From contig JASFXZ010000032.1 of assembly GCA_032209605.1 (NCBI GenBank), forward strand, positions 5,147,722 to 5,211,721: DNA of 64,000 nt, written 5' to 3'. The stretch comes from Mactromeris polynyma. Lineage: Eukaryota; Mollusca; Bivalvia; Venerida; Mactridae. The position numbers and the translations under genes were made by a program. Positions within the stretch are counted from its first letter, which is position 1. Each line of letters opens with the position of its first letter. The notes under the pieces were generated by a model, which worked only from the letters and a program-made list of their open reading frames with translations, had not been told where the DNA came from and searched no databases. Positions 36,601 to 46,304 of this stretch are shown piece after piece.

Positions 36601-39600
36601 CCAGGATATCCTGTATGTTATGAATAGAAAGCCATGGTACCTAGGATGAAGTCGCATATGGTCAACAAAGAACTTGAGTTATTAAGTTGTTGGGTTACAA
36701 TCATGATATGCCCTAACGTATGCTTTCCTGAGTTTATTTATCTATTGGTACTACCCTCTATATACTGAGTGCCTAGCAAGAGAGCTATCAGTACCAGTTT
36801 TCACGTCTTTGAATTGACCGATAGAACCCACAGTCTCTACCACTCAGAGCCGACACACTGCACTCTGGTCAAAGAGATGCGTAAATGCGCTGTAAAAGGC
36901 TGTGGTAGTATTTTACCATAAAATCGCCATTGTGACTCTATTATATTTTTCGGCACAGCAGTAATAATATTACTTTGCAATTTGCATGTCATTGCACAAT
37001 CACATCTTACGTTAACCACTGAGCCAACTTCTCTTCAACCGAACAATATTTGTAACCATGACACGGATTAGTTAATCTTTCGATAAGGGGTACGTTACAT
37101 TACCGAAATCCACTGAATTACGGTAAATATCCGAAATCAATGTACGGATTTACTATATTGTAGCATAACCGTGTGACCTTCAGATTGCAACTGATTTGCA
37201 CCGACCATCTTTTTTCAAGATATTTCTTGTTTCATTTATTTCAGGTCATGTATCTGTACTATTTACTAGGATTCAAATCCTTCGACTACAAGGAAAAATC
37301 TACCGTTTTGAATCAAAACAAAGACAAGAAAGAGGAAGATGACCAAAAAATGTCTTTTATCAATCGTCTGCCTGATACAGATAAAGTCAAGGTTAATATT
37401 TCACTGTTCATGATAAAGTAGAAGCTTGATTTTGTACATTTTAAATAAGCGACGTTGCGGCATAAAGTCACGTGATTTTAAGAACTTTTGTAGAAAATAT
37501 AAAAACTGCGTTTCTTCAAACAACCGATTGACAAAATATTTTCTGGACGAAAATAACTAGAAATTTATCGGTGAAACCGATCCGACATGAGAAGGTAAAA
37601 ATTATGTATTTAATTTATATTTCTATTTTCTAGCTTCAAAACACTTTCATTCTTACACTAGACGGTGATGTAGATTTCAAACCATCGTCTGTGTTACGTC
37701 TGCTGGATAGAATGAAGAAAAATGTTCAAGTCGGTGCCGTTTGTGGACGAATACATCCGATAGGATCAGGTAACTGTGGCAACAGATAGCATTTATAATA
37801 TTATAAAATGTGTTTTCCGTAAATGACGGGTCACGGGTATATGTCAGTATATCTTTATATTTTACTCACTCGTCTCGTATTGTCTTGTTAATATAAGGCT
37901 ATATACTTGGAGGTTATCACACGTGTCTGGTGTTCCTTACGTCGATATTGGCATATTAGGAGAGATATTGGCCCGCCAATATCGGTCTAGTATGCCAATA
38001 TCGCATTCCCGGAAGTATGCCAATTTTCCGAAATTCGGCACACTAGGTCACATGATCATCGATATTGTCCTCACGTTGTCCATATACGTTTAAGTACAGT
38101 GCAAATGTGTTACTAATTTTAGTAACATATGCGATAAGTTTATGTACAGTGCAAATGTGTTACTAAATTTAGTAACTCGTGCGATAATAGAGCTTATTGT
38201 GTGCCAGAAATTCAATTATGTAAAATGTAAGCAGTGCATACGATATATTGCGAATATTCAAGTTGAAAATGATGTAATTAAAAGTTAAATAATACTAAGA
38301 ATACTAATACAATACTTACATATACTAAATAACATGCATTCACAAAGTTGTGAAATACGAGAAATGTACATTTATTATATTTGAAGTGAATTGTTTGCCT
38401 AATTTCTAATTGATGCACAGCGCCGCAAATTTGTCATCATCACCGGCGATTTTATCATATTTCATAGGTTATCTCCAGCAAACTCATTAAATTCAGCTCC
38501 AGTCGCACGCTCCTATACTATACGCTAACATGATCTGATGATACATGTCACGTTCTTGTGACCTTTGAGTAGCCAATCAAATCGTCGCCTTGGACACAAC
38601 CGCAACTCCTACACGGTAACATTCTTTGGTTGATAGGTGTTGTTTGTGTGGTGTTTCGTTTTTGGAAATATTTATAAACGGAAGCGGCAGAAAGGACGTT
38701 AAAAAACAGTATAAACAGAATCTTCGAATAAACGGTAAAGTTATTTTGAGAAAGACGACAAACACGGTTTTGTAAGGAGAAATTTCATTGGACCACAAAC
38801 GAGCACCTGGTTACGCATATCTATTTTTAGAGAGTTTATTTGAACGTGACCTCTTTAGGAGTGTAATCAGATCATAACAGCGGAAAGTAATGGAGCTAAA
38901 GTCGGGGGCTGATTTCAATTGAATCTCCTGTGGTAAACATTACGTTTACCACTAAATGATGTCATCAAAACACGATTCGAATGAAGTTATATATAAACTA
39001 TAGCATTTTCCCGACAGGTCCCATGATATGGTATCAGAAGTTCGAGTATGCTGTTGGTCATTGGTTACAGAAGGCAGCCGAGCACGTGCTAGGATGTGTT
39101 CTCTGTTGTCCTGGGTGTTTTTCGTTGTTTCGTGCAAGTGCCTTGATGGATAACAATGTCCTAAAAACGTACACAAAAAAGCCGAAAGAAGCGTTGCATT
39201 ATATTCAATTTGAGCAAGGTAAAAGCGGGTTTAACATTATTTTTGTATTCCATACATCGATTTTATGTTCGGATTAGGAACCAAAAAAGCCCGCCAAAAT
39301 TGACTCGATATTGTTAGCAAGCGACTACTTTTAATAGTCACACCTGGTAAAATTCCAGTATTGGTCGATTCCAAATTATATCATATTTTAAGAAATGTTG
39401 TACGAAAGTTGCAGGAAATTATTGCTAAAGTGGTAACAAAGTCATCCGTCTCTATTCCTACCTTTAAAAAATCCTGTTTTGCTAAAAAAATCCCCTCCAA
39501 GTCCAGTTTAAATGAAATAAAATGTAAAAAATAAGGTAATTTATTCACATAAATAAAACATGCGAAAAACGCATATGAAATTATAGTGATTTTCACACTT

Positions 39601-41254
39601 GAAAAAAGGTACACATGTAAACTGATGTTTATCTACTTTAGGAGAAGATCGTTGGCTTTGTACATTATTACTGCAACAAGGATATACAATTGATTATTGT
39701 GCTGGCGCTGACGCAAAGACATTTGCTCCAGAATCCTTCAACGATTTCTACGTACAAAGGAGAAGATGGTCTCCTTCCACTAATGCCAACATTATCGACT
39801 TGCTCATGTCATGGAGGCACACAGTCAGTCAGAATCCCGACATCAGTCGATTGTTCATGGTATACCAAGCTCTCATGGTGGCAACAAGCATACTTGCTCC
39901 TGCTACGGTCACCATGCTGATTGCTGGCTCATACAGTTCTGTTCTTAACATCAGTGACTGGAGCGCCTATCTTCTGGCTTTGGCGCCTATTGTCTGTTAT
40001 ATTTTTGTGTGCATGAAATTACCCAATAGTATTCAGCTTGCAAGTGCCACTGTACTAAGTGCTGTGTATACTGTTGTCATGATTGTTGTCACTGTAGGTA
40101 CAATTCTAAACATAGTAAGTGAAGATATTCTCTCACCAACCGTGTTGTTTCTTGCTTGTTTATCGGCCATTTTTGTATTGGCGGGCTTGTGGCATCCACG
40201 TGAAATTGGTTGCTTGTTTCATGGCATACTGTACTACGTGGCAGTCCCATCAACGTTTATATTTTTAACTATTTATTTTATATGCAACATACATGTTGTG
40301 ACCTGGGGTACAAGAGAAAACAGTTCTGCTACTCAGACAAATACAAAACAAAAAGCGTCTAAATCCGACTTGATACTGACGATTTTAAATGCAGCAAAAA
40401 ATAAACTAACAGGGGTTGCAGAGCAACAAAGTTGTGCCAAGGTGTCGGACAAGGTGGACGAAGAAGCTCCCGCGCAAACAACAAAACCCAATTATAATGC
40501 AATCGAAATTAAGCGTACCAATGCTGATTGGACATATCTAGATCCATTCTTTAAATACAAACATGACGCAAAAACTCCCAAAGATGAAGAAAGATTTTGG
40601 AAGAAAGTACTAAGGAAATATTTGGAACCTGTTGTTGAGGATAACCAACACGAACAGAAAATTAAAAAAGATCTGTTGAAGTTAAGGAACAACATTGTTT
40701 TCGCATTCTTTATGATGAACTTCCTGTTTTCAGTCGCATTATTACAACTACAAATGAATCGCGAGAAATTAACTAGTTTCTATCTGTTTGGAAAATATGA
40801 GCCTGTCTCAGTTATATTCTTATCAATATTTACATTTTTACTAGTGTTACAATTCTTTTCAATGCTGATTCATCGTTGGAGTACCTTCCAGCATTTGATA
40901 TCTAGTACTAGTCTTGTCTCATGTTCAGACTTCAGTGAACCAGAGAAGTTTAAAATGATTTACACAACCGTAGAGCAAGCGGTTGACAAGTACCCTCCAC
41001 CGGACTATGACATCCAAGACACGCTGGAAGACAACATAAGTAGAGTCCACAGGACAGAGAGGTCTTATCCAAAACGCACAAATGTGTATGAAACAAGAGT
41101 AAAGAAAAATTTTGATAGAATTGTTCAAAGGCAGTATAGTAGAGAGCCCCAGACGGGTTTTCAAATTCCAATTCCAACTTTTGGGCGCAGTAAACAAAGA
41201 TACATGTCACAACTAATGAACAATCACCATCATGCTTATAATAATCCTGTTTAA
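27485..41254 (+). CDS. Chitin synthase, copy A (complete, 12 exons)
   Basis: Membrane-embedded family 2 glycosyltransferase that polymerises UDP-N-acetylglucosamine into chitin and extrudes it across the plasma membrane. Twelve exons join in phase to about 1408 residues: 27485-27678, 28868-29042, 29806-29946, 31998-33070, 33569-33760, 34885-34970, 35385-35490, 35886-36048, 37245-37391, 37634-37769, 39018-39218, 39642-41254. Order: acidic N-tail, multi-pass N-terminal membrane region, catalytic core, C-terminal membrane bundle, cytoplasmic tail. Visible motifs: CATMWHE (exon 5), PYGGR and IRHRKRWSQ (exon 8), LDGDVDF (about 768), GRIHPIG (about 798), PGCFSLFR (about 837), GEDRW (872), QRRRW (910-914) and WGTRE (about 1093). 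There is no myosin motor, unlike the Atrina-type bivalve enzyme. The chosen start is the first ATG of the frame; copy B has one two codons earlier. Confidence 0.93.
27740..28200 (+). repeat. Intron 1 repeat block, internally duplicated
   Basis: 'gtatctggctcatc' followed by a 'caactggcttcatcca' or 'tgaattggctttatcca' phrase occurs at 27763 and again at 27930. The second copy continues into 'aatacattatgagttcat'. Shared with copy B intron 1 and with 6326-6590. Confidence 0.65.
28310..28560. mobile_element. MITE-like palindrome repeat in intron 1
   Basis: Rich in 'tagttaactaga', 'ttatctagtta' and 'tatctggtatgaaactttat' phrases. It is related in order to the tail of the element at 12605-12910 ('ggcagttgtgggcactatca' against 'ggcagttctgggcactttca'). 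Copy B has the same insertion at about 55290-55570, so it predates the duplication. Confidence 0.6.
28868..29042 (+). CDS. CHS A exon 2: first membrane segment
   Basis: Acceptor attcgtttcag; its first base completes the codon left by exon 1. Basic stretch ETKRTKGKSHHIEKKF, then a membrane helix LFIYILTFVLVVTCGVF. Donor CAG|gtgagt, phase 0. An upstream frame continues through the acceptor in A, but has a stop in copy B, which supports this boundary. Confidence 0.8.
29508..29690 (+). repeat. tRNA-like SINE in CHS A intron 2
   Basis: 'gcaaagcggtcgaggacttg' gives an A-box-like stretch and 'gaggtcgaaacctaagcac' a B-box-like one about 45 bases on. The 3' part 'taataaacacaggaagtagt' is shared with other SINE pieces here. 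Copy B lacks it, so it was inserted after the duplication. Confidence 0.6.
29806..29946 (+). CDS. CHS A exon 3: second membrane segment
   Basis: A 141-bp phase-0 exon, acceptor ttattttag, donor ATC|gtaagt. SSGEEQLTNAIY leads into a membrane helix with the internal proline usual at this place in animal chitin synthases. Confidence 0.85.
29996..30168 (+). mobile_element. R3 MITE (pogo-like) in CHS A intron 3
   Basis: About 173 bp with inverted ends: 'cagtaacacctcactataag' at the left and 'gtattattgaggttttactg' at the right, flanked by TA on both sides. The CAGT ends and TA target suggest a Tc1/mariner-pogo type. The same insertion is at 56731-56903 in copy B. A second partial copy follows at about 30285-30376. 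Confidence 0.75.
31690..31965 (+). repeat. tRNA-headed SINE, full-length
   Basis: Head: 'tggccgagtggttta' is a typical A box of a type II (Ser/Leu-like) tRNA, and 'ggttcgaatccc' a perfect B box about 45 bases later. The body 'ctggcactaaaggataggaa', 'gggtgacactata' and 'aataaacac' matches the truncated copy at 16.5 kb. It ends just upstream of CHS A exon 4. Confidence 0.8.
31998..33070 (+). CDS. CHS A exon 4: N-terminal membrane bundle
   Basis: A 1073-bp exon after acceptor tattgcag, donor ACAG|gtatgg. It encodes several membrane helices (for example IDILNTVGILLLIYTVLPQ) and WWENFTD, a family landmark. A Ser/Thr/Asn-rich loop with N-glycosylation sequons follows at about 32490-32650. Compared with copy B it lacks ten residues after FKIP and has 29 extra residues in the loop; all changes are in frame. 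Confidence 0.9.
33345..33510. repeat. tRNA-like SINE head (minus) in CHS A intron 4
   Basis: On the minus strand 'gcagtcggtagagcgctcga' resembles a tRNA D-arm and 'gtaggttcgaaacc' a B box. On the plus strand 'gagcactgcttaataaac' and 'tggaagcacccatcgaga' continue into sequence shared with copy B (58790-58830), but B lacks the tRNA-like part. Confidence 0.55.
33569..33760 (+). CDS. CHS A exon 5: start of catalytic core
   Basis: A 192-bp exon, acceptor catttcag, donor TCAG|gtaaat. Contains LYVCATMWHETRKEM, the conserved opening of the chitin synthase nucleotide-sugar domain. Confidence 0.92.
33835..34595. mobile_element. Insertion unique to CHS A intron 5
   Basis: Intron sequence shared with copy B stops near 33835 and resumes near 34595 ('gcagaaacatctgcaat'). 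The intervening ~760 bases have no homologue in B. They contain small frames without known domains, and I cannot see clear terminal repeats. Confidence 0.5.
34885..34970 (+). CDS. CHS A exon 6
   Basis: An 86-bp exon, acceptor ctatttcag, donor AAG|gtaata. LDRHCALSQQAEG continues the LLR from exon 5, matching the family's SLxRLD junction. The rest is a variable linker. Confidence 0.88.
35385..35490 (+). CDS. CHS A exon 7
   Basis: A 106-bp exon, acceptor cttacag, donor GT|gtaagt. HVLFDDAFEVDP is the conserved 'FFDDAFE' block of animal chitin synthases. Confidence 0.9.
35886..36048 (+). CDS. CHS A exon 8
   Basis: A 163-bp exon, acceptor acttcag, donor CAG|gtattg. Contains MPYGGRITRVLPG and KIRHRKRWSQ, both highly conserved. 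The same exon occurs alone and inverted at 11837-11999. Confidence 0.92.
36960..37232 (+). repeat. R2 element abutting CHS A exon 9 acceptor
   Basis: R2 signature: 'cttacgttaaccactgagcc', 'cttctcttcaaccgaacaat', 'ttaccgaaatccactgaatt', 'gcaccgaccatcttttttca', 'agatatttcttgttt'. It ends about a dozen bases before exon 9, so its T-rich end probably supplies part of the splice acceptor's pyrimidine tract or branch site. Confidence 0.75.
37245..37391 (+). CDS. CHS A exon 9
   Basis: A 147-bp phase-0 exon, VMYLYYLLGF then a lysine-rich variable stretch. The acceptor catttatttcag lies about ten bases after the end of an R2 repeat. The donor is the weak AAG|gttaat. Confidence 0.85.
37634..37769 (+). 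CDS. CHS A exon 10: catalytic aspartates
   Basis: A 136-bp exon, acceptor attttctag, donor CAG|gtaact. FILTLDGDVDFKP carries the DxD-like acidic pair, and VGAVCGRIHPIGSG follows. Confidence 0.93.
38090..38190 (+). repeat. Two-copy direct repeat in CHS A intron 10
   Basis: 'gtacagtgcaaatgtgttac' plus 'gtaac...gcgataa' occurs twice, about 50 bases apart. Just upstream (37930-38040) 'tatgccaatatcg' and 'cgccaatatcgg' repeat in both orientations. Confidence 0.6.
39018..39218 (+). CDS. CHS A exon 11
   Basis: A 201-bp exon, acceptor cccgacag, donor CAAG|gtaaaa. MIWYQKFEYAVGHWLQKAAE and CCPGCFSLFRASALMD are core family blocks; the usual CSPGCFS is CCPGCFS here. Confidence 0.93.
39642..41254 (+). 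CDS. CHS A exon 12: QRRRW core and C-terminal membrane bundle
   Basis: A 1613-bp terminal exon, acceptor tactttag, stop TAA 41252-41254. GEDRWLCTLLLQQGY holds the catalytic-base EDR, and FYVQRRRWSPSTNANI the product-binding QRRRW. About five membrane helices follow, then VVTWGTREN, a coiled charged region, ERFWKKVLRKYLEP, two more helices (FAFFMMNFLFSVALLQ; IFLSIFTFLLVLQFFSML) and a basic cytoplasmic tail of about 100 residues. The first part is read directly from the acceptor, not from the first ATG at 39800. Confidence 0.95.
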
Positions 41255-42010
41255 AATCAGTTACCAGCGCTTTGTGTGGTTATACTATGTTACCCCTGTC
41301 CGTCCATCCGCGCGTGCAACAGTGCGAAAATTTGGGTTCTGATCAATAACTCTTAAAAGGATGGATGAATTCAATTCATACTTGGCACATAAGCACAATG
41401 TAATAAAATACTGGTCAAAATCGATTTCAGTTACAAGCAATCAACTTCGGGAGAAGTTATGGCTCTTGTTCGAAATTGGTTTCCGATCTTTTTAAAATAA
41501 TCTTGAATTGACGGTTGTATCTAATTTCTATTGTGCACATAATCATAGGATTATGAAATACAGGCCAAGTTCGATTTCGGTTACAATCAATCAATCAATG
41601 TTTTAGGAGTAATTGTCCTTTTTTCGACTTAAAAATGGTTTCCGATCAAGAACGCTTCAAAGGTTGAATGGATTCAATCCATATTGTTTCAAAATTATAC
41701 TACCTTTACAAGCAAAACATTTGCATTCCACTGAAAAGCCCATACATTGGAAAACCGTGCCCTTTGGACGCATGCGGGTATTTATGAATGAATAACAAAC
41801 TGTGTTGTAGCTCTAGCTGTTTAACCTTTCCTATTCGTTAGTTTGTGTGCCACTATTGTCGTTTACTTAGAAGAGATATTGTAATAATACAAGCATTTTT
41901 ATTTGTTTTTTGTTTGTCAGGTTTAGGAAAATAAGTATTTTGTGTGTGTCTGTTACTGTTTATACAAGTGTTTTGTTAAAATAAAAATGTATTTTAACAC
42001 CAATTTTGTT
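41255..42010 (+). other. 3' flank of CHS A with candidate poly(A) signal
   Basis: After the stop there are two related blocks ('gttctgatcaataactctta' and 'cagttacaagcaatcaactt', then again at 41570-41660 'ggttacaatcaatcaatcaa', 'ggtttccgatcaagaacgct'), a local imperfect duplication. An 'aaaataaaaatg' at about 41978 is a plausible poly(A) signal. No exon is seen. Confidence 0.4.
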
Positions 42011-42089
42011 TGTTATGTTAACGATAATATGGTTATACGTTGCAGATGTATTATTGTAATGTAACATTATTACAGTAAAAATGAAGTTC

Positions 42090-42320
42090 ATGCGATCTTT
42101 TCCATCCATTAATCCCCCCTGTTTGTCCTCTTTGATTCTCCTTATTAGCACTTATGGTTGGCCAGGCCATTCCTTGCACCCCTGTCCCCTTACGTATGTG
42201 CCCTTGAGCCTCCTCAAGTGCCTTATGTTTTATGGATTGTTGTTTTCCCGGAGATCTATGTGGGGAGGCACTGTCATATGTATGTGGCGTGCCCTGTAGC
42301 AACTCATTCTCTCTTTTTGT
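42090..42320 (-). repeat. Interspersed repeat R1, near-complete copy
   Basis: Best copy of the family. On the minus strand the order is 'agagagaatgagttgctaca', 'gggcacgccacatacatatg', 'acagtgcctccccacataga', 'tctccgggaaaacaacaatc', 'cataaaacataaggcacttg', 'ggacaggggtgcaaggaatg', 'gcctggccaaccataagtgc', 'aggacaaacaggggggatta', 'atggatggaaaagatc'. It has no poly(A) tail, tRNA box or inverted ends that I can see, so its class is open. Confidence 0.8.
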
Positions 42321-42514
42321 AAATATTTAAATACCAAGGAAAGTTGATGTGATGGTTTGTCTAATTCTAGTTCTGGTTGGGACATTGGGAAGATGTAAAG
42401 GTAAGGAAAGCAGATAGCCAAGTATTTACGACAGTTGTCTGGAATATTGTTGGAAAATGCACTCAACTGTACATGACCAGACCAAAAATTGCTATTTAAA
42501 AAAACCCATAGTGG

Positions 42515-42665
42515 ATGGGGGTAGAGCGCATGTCTCCTGATCGAAAGGTCCTGAATTCAAATCCCCTTTGGGCGATGTTGAACCGTGAACTTCACAATCC
42601 CTTAAATTACGTGTGCACTCAGGTCAGTAACAAAGGAAGTAGCCATCGAAAATGATTAATTTACG
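42515..42665 (+). repeat. tRNA-like SINE
   Basis: 'agtggatgggggtagagcgc' is A-box-like and 'gaattcaaatccc' B-box-like. The end 'aacaaaggaagtagccatcg' is shared with other SINE tails in this window. Confidence 0.55.
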
Positions 42666-43330
42666 TAGCGCAGTTGTTTCACAATCGAGCTGAATTTAAT
42701 ACAACATCTGAGTTTTAAAAAAAACTACATACCTTTCTAGATATATATATTTAGATATATTTATTTCTGTATAAAGACATGGCAGTAATTAGCGACATAC
42801 ATGATATAACATAATACAAGCATGATATACTGTTCCATGTCAACTACATGATTTATACACAAAGGATAACACAAAAAAGATAGGGAATCTCTTATTTCCA
42901 TTACTGTCTTTGTACAATACATTTTGACATAGGAAGACACATTATGGATATTTTGTAAATGGTTTATCTTGAGAATTGAAAATTAGTTCCCGGGAAAATA
43001 GAACGGAGTTAATATCACGGAGTTGAATTATGCATCGGCGTTATTCACTATAAGTTCCATTCTTTTATAACAATGATCTAGTGTAAGTTTGTGCCCAAAA
43101 GTTACATTCGACTAGAGCGTTTCTTTTGTTCATCGTGATCAGAAAATAGACAATTTTCATATTATTTATGTATTTTACATCGAACTTTGGTAATTAAGGT
43201 CTCGTAAGCAGAAGTCTGACTGTCGTGAAAATAACCCGGATGAGAGTCAAATCCGGGCCGGGTGTACGGCAATGGTTTCTCTTCATAGCAATATAGCACG
43301 GAACAACTAGTCGACACTAAGTTCTAGTAT

Positions 43331-44181
43331 TTATAAGGCGCTAGTCCGTCTCATGATGTCCATATTAGTCGGTTGAATAACTACAAGTTCAGAATCTGGG
43401 TAAGATGTTCCAGTGAACATGTCGTCTGGTATTCTACGACCGGTTGTGCCATCTGCAGGTAACGGTGGCAGCACGTATAAATTTAGGTCCGGATTGTATG
43501 GGTTTTTAGATACTTCATTATACGATGGCGGCGGAGAGTGAGAATCAACTCTGTTAAGCATAACTTTGCTAGAATTTCTACGTTTTTCGGTCTGCGTTGC
43601 AGGTTGTTTAGTTCCCTCATCTGACGACGATCGACTGCTTAAAGACCTGTCAGATGTCTGTGCCAATGTCAGGGCATCATGTTTGCGTCCTTGATTTGGT
43701 TGCGGTATTCTCGATCCTTTAGTTTCTTGATTAGTTCTGTACAGTACATTCCGTCTACCGATTATTTTCCCCATTGTTAATGTCTTGTCCAAATTCTTCC
43801 TTGTAGGCAATGACTATTATATTGTAAGTCGACGCTTGCTGTGGTTCTTCGGTTAGACGAATCTAATGAAGGGTTTAATTTCCATGGTCTATCAGTGCTG
43901 TTATTTGGAGTCTTGGTAGCTTTTTTCAGTTGATTTTTCTTTTGAAAGGAAGGGTTTACCGTGGATGGATTCTTCCTCTCCCTTGTACCAGTCATGATGA
44001 ACAGCATCATCAAAAAATGAGCACACTGGACGATGATCATAATTATCGCGATGCTGTAATTCGGATTGTCGTTCACCGTGTAATAACATACGTTGTTGCA
44101 GATGCCAGCATTCTATGACAGTATACATCCAATAATTCCCCATGGAACCGAAAGTACAACCAGGAAATGATAACCAAATTT
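43331..44181 (-). CDS. Terminal exon(s) of the PPxY membrane protein
   Basis: Includes GICNNVCYYTVNDNPNY, a two-cysteine extracellular-type loop, a strong helix, a basic stop-transfer TGTRERK, then the tail. The second frame (from about 43810) carries SRIPQPNQGRKHDALTLAQT and the PPPSY motif. One possible intron runs from a 'cacg|gtaaac' donor to an 'aatataatag' acceptor. It keeps phase 0, but its acceptor is weak. Confidence 0.55.
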
Positions 44182-46304
44182 CTGCAATGAACGACACAAC
44201 ATCAACATGTCATGTAACAAAGAATGGTTGTGAAGTGTTAGTTTGGAGGGTGTAGTGTGGTAGTGTGATGTGGTTTGGTGTGGAGTGGTAGTGTGGAGTG
44301 TTAGTGTGGTGTATTAATGTGTTGTGTTAGTATGGTGTTATGTGAGGGAATGTGTCGCTCAAACCGGAAGTTGTTGGTTCCCTGCAAAGGTCACGAACAC
44401 ACCTCCTCATAAGGGCCTGGGCTTATAACAGATGCTTACAATCAGCATTCAAATCGCAAAATGTACTCTTGTTAATCTGGAAGTGAGTGTTGTGAAAATT
44501 GTATGATGTTAAATGAATCCTTATTGTACATTTTGGTCAATTTTGAGTGTAAAATGAGATCTGAGAGTAATTCCACGTCTGAGTATGGAGTGTAGCACTC
44601 AAACACAATAATTACTCCCATGTCTCATAAATACCATCAAATCTCAAAGAAAATGTACCCACGAGAATATTCAGCAATCAGGGTGACGGTCCTTAGTGCG
44701 AGTCCGATACTGGTTTATCCAGGAAGTGGACACAAAGTGTGATTCATATTACATTTCATCACAATCGAGGTTAAGAATAAATTAGCCAATATAGATATAA
44801 ATATAAAATTGTGTAAAAAAACTCAATAATATGATCACCTTTGAAAACTGGGCTTCTTATTAAAGGGTCTTAATATCGAGGTTGAATAAACAGCACAACT
44901 GAGTGAAAATGGACTTAAAATTGTGTTCTTAATTTTTAGATGGTCTTGTTATTAAGGTGGTCTTTAACTGAGATTTTACTGTATATGTAAAGCACTATTC
45001 GCTTTAGTCTATTTAAATTGATTCCAAGATCAGCCAGTTCAAAACTGGTTTTTGCATTTTGTTGTTCATCAAGAGGCCGGTCATTTTCATAATAAAAATA
45101 TCGTTTTATGGTGGAGAGTACTTACTATTCTTCCATATAGAGCGCCTTGATGGTATCGTCTATGTCCATTTGCAATTCTCCAAATGATAAAAGAGAGAGA
45201 ATACGTAACTACAGGGAAAGCCACATACATAAGACAATGCCTCCCCACGCAGATCTCCGGAAAAACAACAATCCACAAAACATAAGGCACTAAAGGAGGG
45301 CAAACAGTACACATATTAAGGAACAGAGGCGCAAGGAATGTCCCAATAAAGCGGAGAATTGTGAATATGAAATGCTGGAAAATACGGAATAAAATATGTT
45401 AACAACAGCACGATATACAGGACACAGCCTTGTTGCATTTTAAACAATATTTCACATATGACGACATGAAACGGATTTGTTCCATTTATTAAAACAATAG
45501 CCTGTTACAAGCTACCTTAAGTTGGAATATACGAATTATATACGCCATTTTTCAACATTTTTTTCACGTACATGGCAATCAGTTGAACAAACCAACTATA
45601 CTCTAGCCAAATTCAGATAAGGACATGGTATAACCCGCCCGGGCATCGAACCCGGACCCCGGGTCACCACGCAGCGCTCTATCAATCGAGCCAACTCTGC
45701 GGAGTACGAGTTTAATACCCAGAAATACAATGGTTTAGCCAAAATGTATTATCCTTCAACTATGGTGCGTTTTAAAATAGAGATAAGTAATATTATCGTA
45801 ACACCGGTATATACCGGATTTTCGCCGACGATATTGTATTGCGGTATTTTTAAGTTACCGATATTATCGGATGACATAATTAAGTAGCAGCTATCAGTGA
45901 GTTTTTTTATCAAATAACAGCATTATATAGCAGGTAAACGTTCAAAGTCATGTCATCCCAACAAAGAAGTGTGTCACAATGAAACCGCAGTCTACTACGA
46001 TATACTAACTAATCTATGTGTTTGAATCATTTTATATGGGAATACGACGGATGTTCAATAATACTCGGAAAAGTGTTCTTATTTCTTCAAAAATAATGGT
46101 GAGACTAATTGGATTTTAGGCATGTATATTTCAAATTGAGTTTTGATCACCCCACGTATGTCTGACTTACCAGCACTGATGGGACAATGGCTTGAACAAA
46201 GTAGGGCGTGGATGTGGTCCCAACTGATCCCTCAGAGAAATGAGCCCCAAGAACAAACAAAGTAGCCCCTATCAAGCTTGTCAGAATGTTCGTATGTAAT
46301 AGTT
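43331..46304 (-). CDS. Unrecognised multi-pass membrane protein with PPxY tail, partial
   Basis: Minus-strand exons: 46304-46171 (two leftover bases, then NILTSLIGATLFVLGAHFSE and PYFVQAIVPSVL; donor gtaagt); then from 44181 or 44112 a membrane segment NYSIAIIMIIVQCAHFLMML; then a long polar tail ending at 43331. The tail has SHSPPPSYNEV, a PPxY motif that can bind WW domains of ubiquitin ligases, and several Ser-rich stretches. Two doubts remain. If the exon starts at 44181 (acceptor attgcag), an in-frame TAG follows after 22 hydrophobic codons; starting at 44112 (acceptor gtcatag) avoids it, also in phase 0. The tail lies in two overlapping frames that switch within 43777-43810, so a short intron or frameshift is present. 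The 5' end was not found. Layout recalls tetraspan MS4A-like proteins, but that is only a guess. Confidence 0.55.
44220..44345. repeat. Degenerate GT-rich simple repeat
   Basis: Repeated 'gtgtggtagtgtg' and 'gtgttagtgtggtg' phrases, about 125 bases. It lies in the flank or intron of the minus-strand membrane protein gene. Confidence 0.7.
44855..44981 (-). mobile_element. R3 MITE (pogo-like), reverse partial copy
   Basis: Read in reverse it begins 'cagtaaaatctcagttaaag', contains 'aattaagaacacaattttaa' and the 'ttattcaacctcgatattaa' block. The other end is degraded. Confidence 0.65.
45185..45345 (+). repeat. Interspersed repeat R1, copy
   Basis: Forward order: 'aagagagagaatacgtaact', 'acagggaaagccacatacat', 'aagacaatgcctccccacgc', 'agatctccggaaaaacaaca', 'ggaacagaggcgcaaggaat'. 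Confidence 0.75.
45629..45716 (-). repeat. tRNA-like sequence (probable SINE head)
   Basis: On the minus strand 'ggctcgattgatagagcg' makes a good D-arm and 'ccgggttcgatgcccgg' a perfect T-arm. The acceptor and anticodon stems do not pair well, so it is more likely a SINE-derived or degenerate tRNA than a working tRNA gene. Confidence 0.5.
46171..46304 (-). CDS. Exon of the PPxY membrane protein: first seen helix
   Basis: A 134-bp exon, acceptor ctctcttcag, donor CTG|gtaagt, phase 0 at the 3' end. One helix (ILTSLIGATLFVLGA), a short loop and the start of a second. Confidence 0.6.

Noticed and set aside
39800..41254. Independent gene starting at ATG 39800
   Set aside because: The frame is the continuation of exon 12, which opens at 39642 with GEDRW and QRRRW upstream of that ATG.
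45629..45716. Functional tRNA gene
   Set aside because: D- and T-arms pair well but acceptor and anticodon stems do not; SINE-derived or degenerate is more likely.
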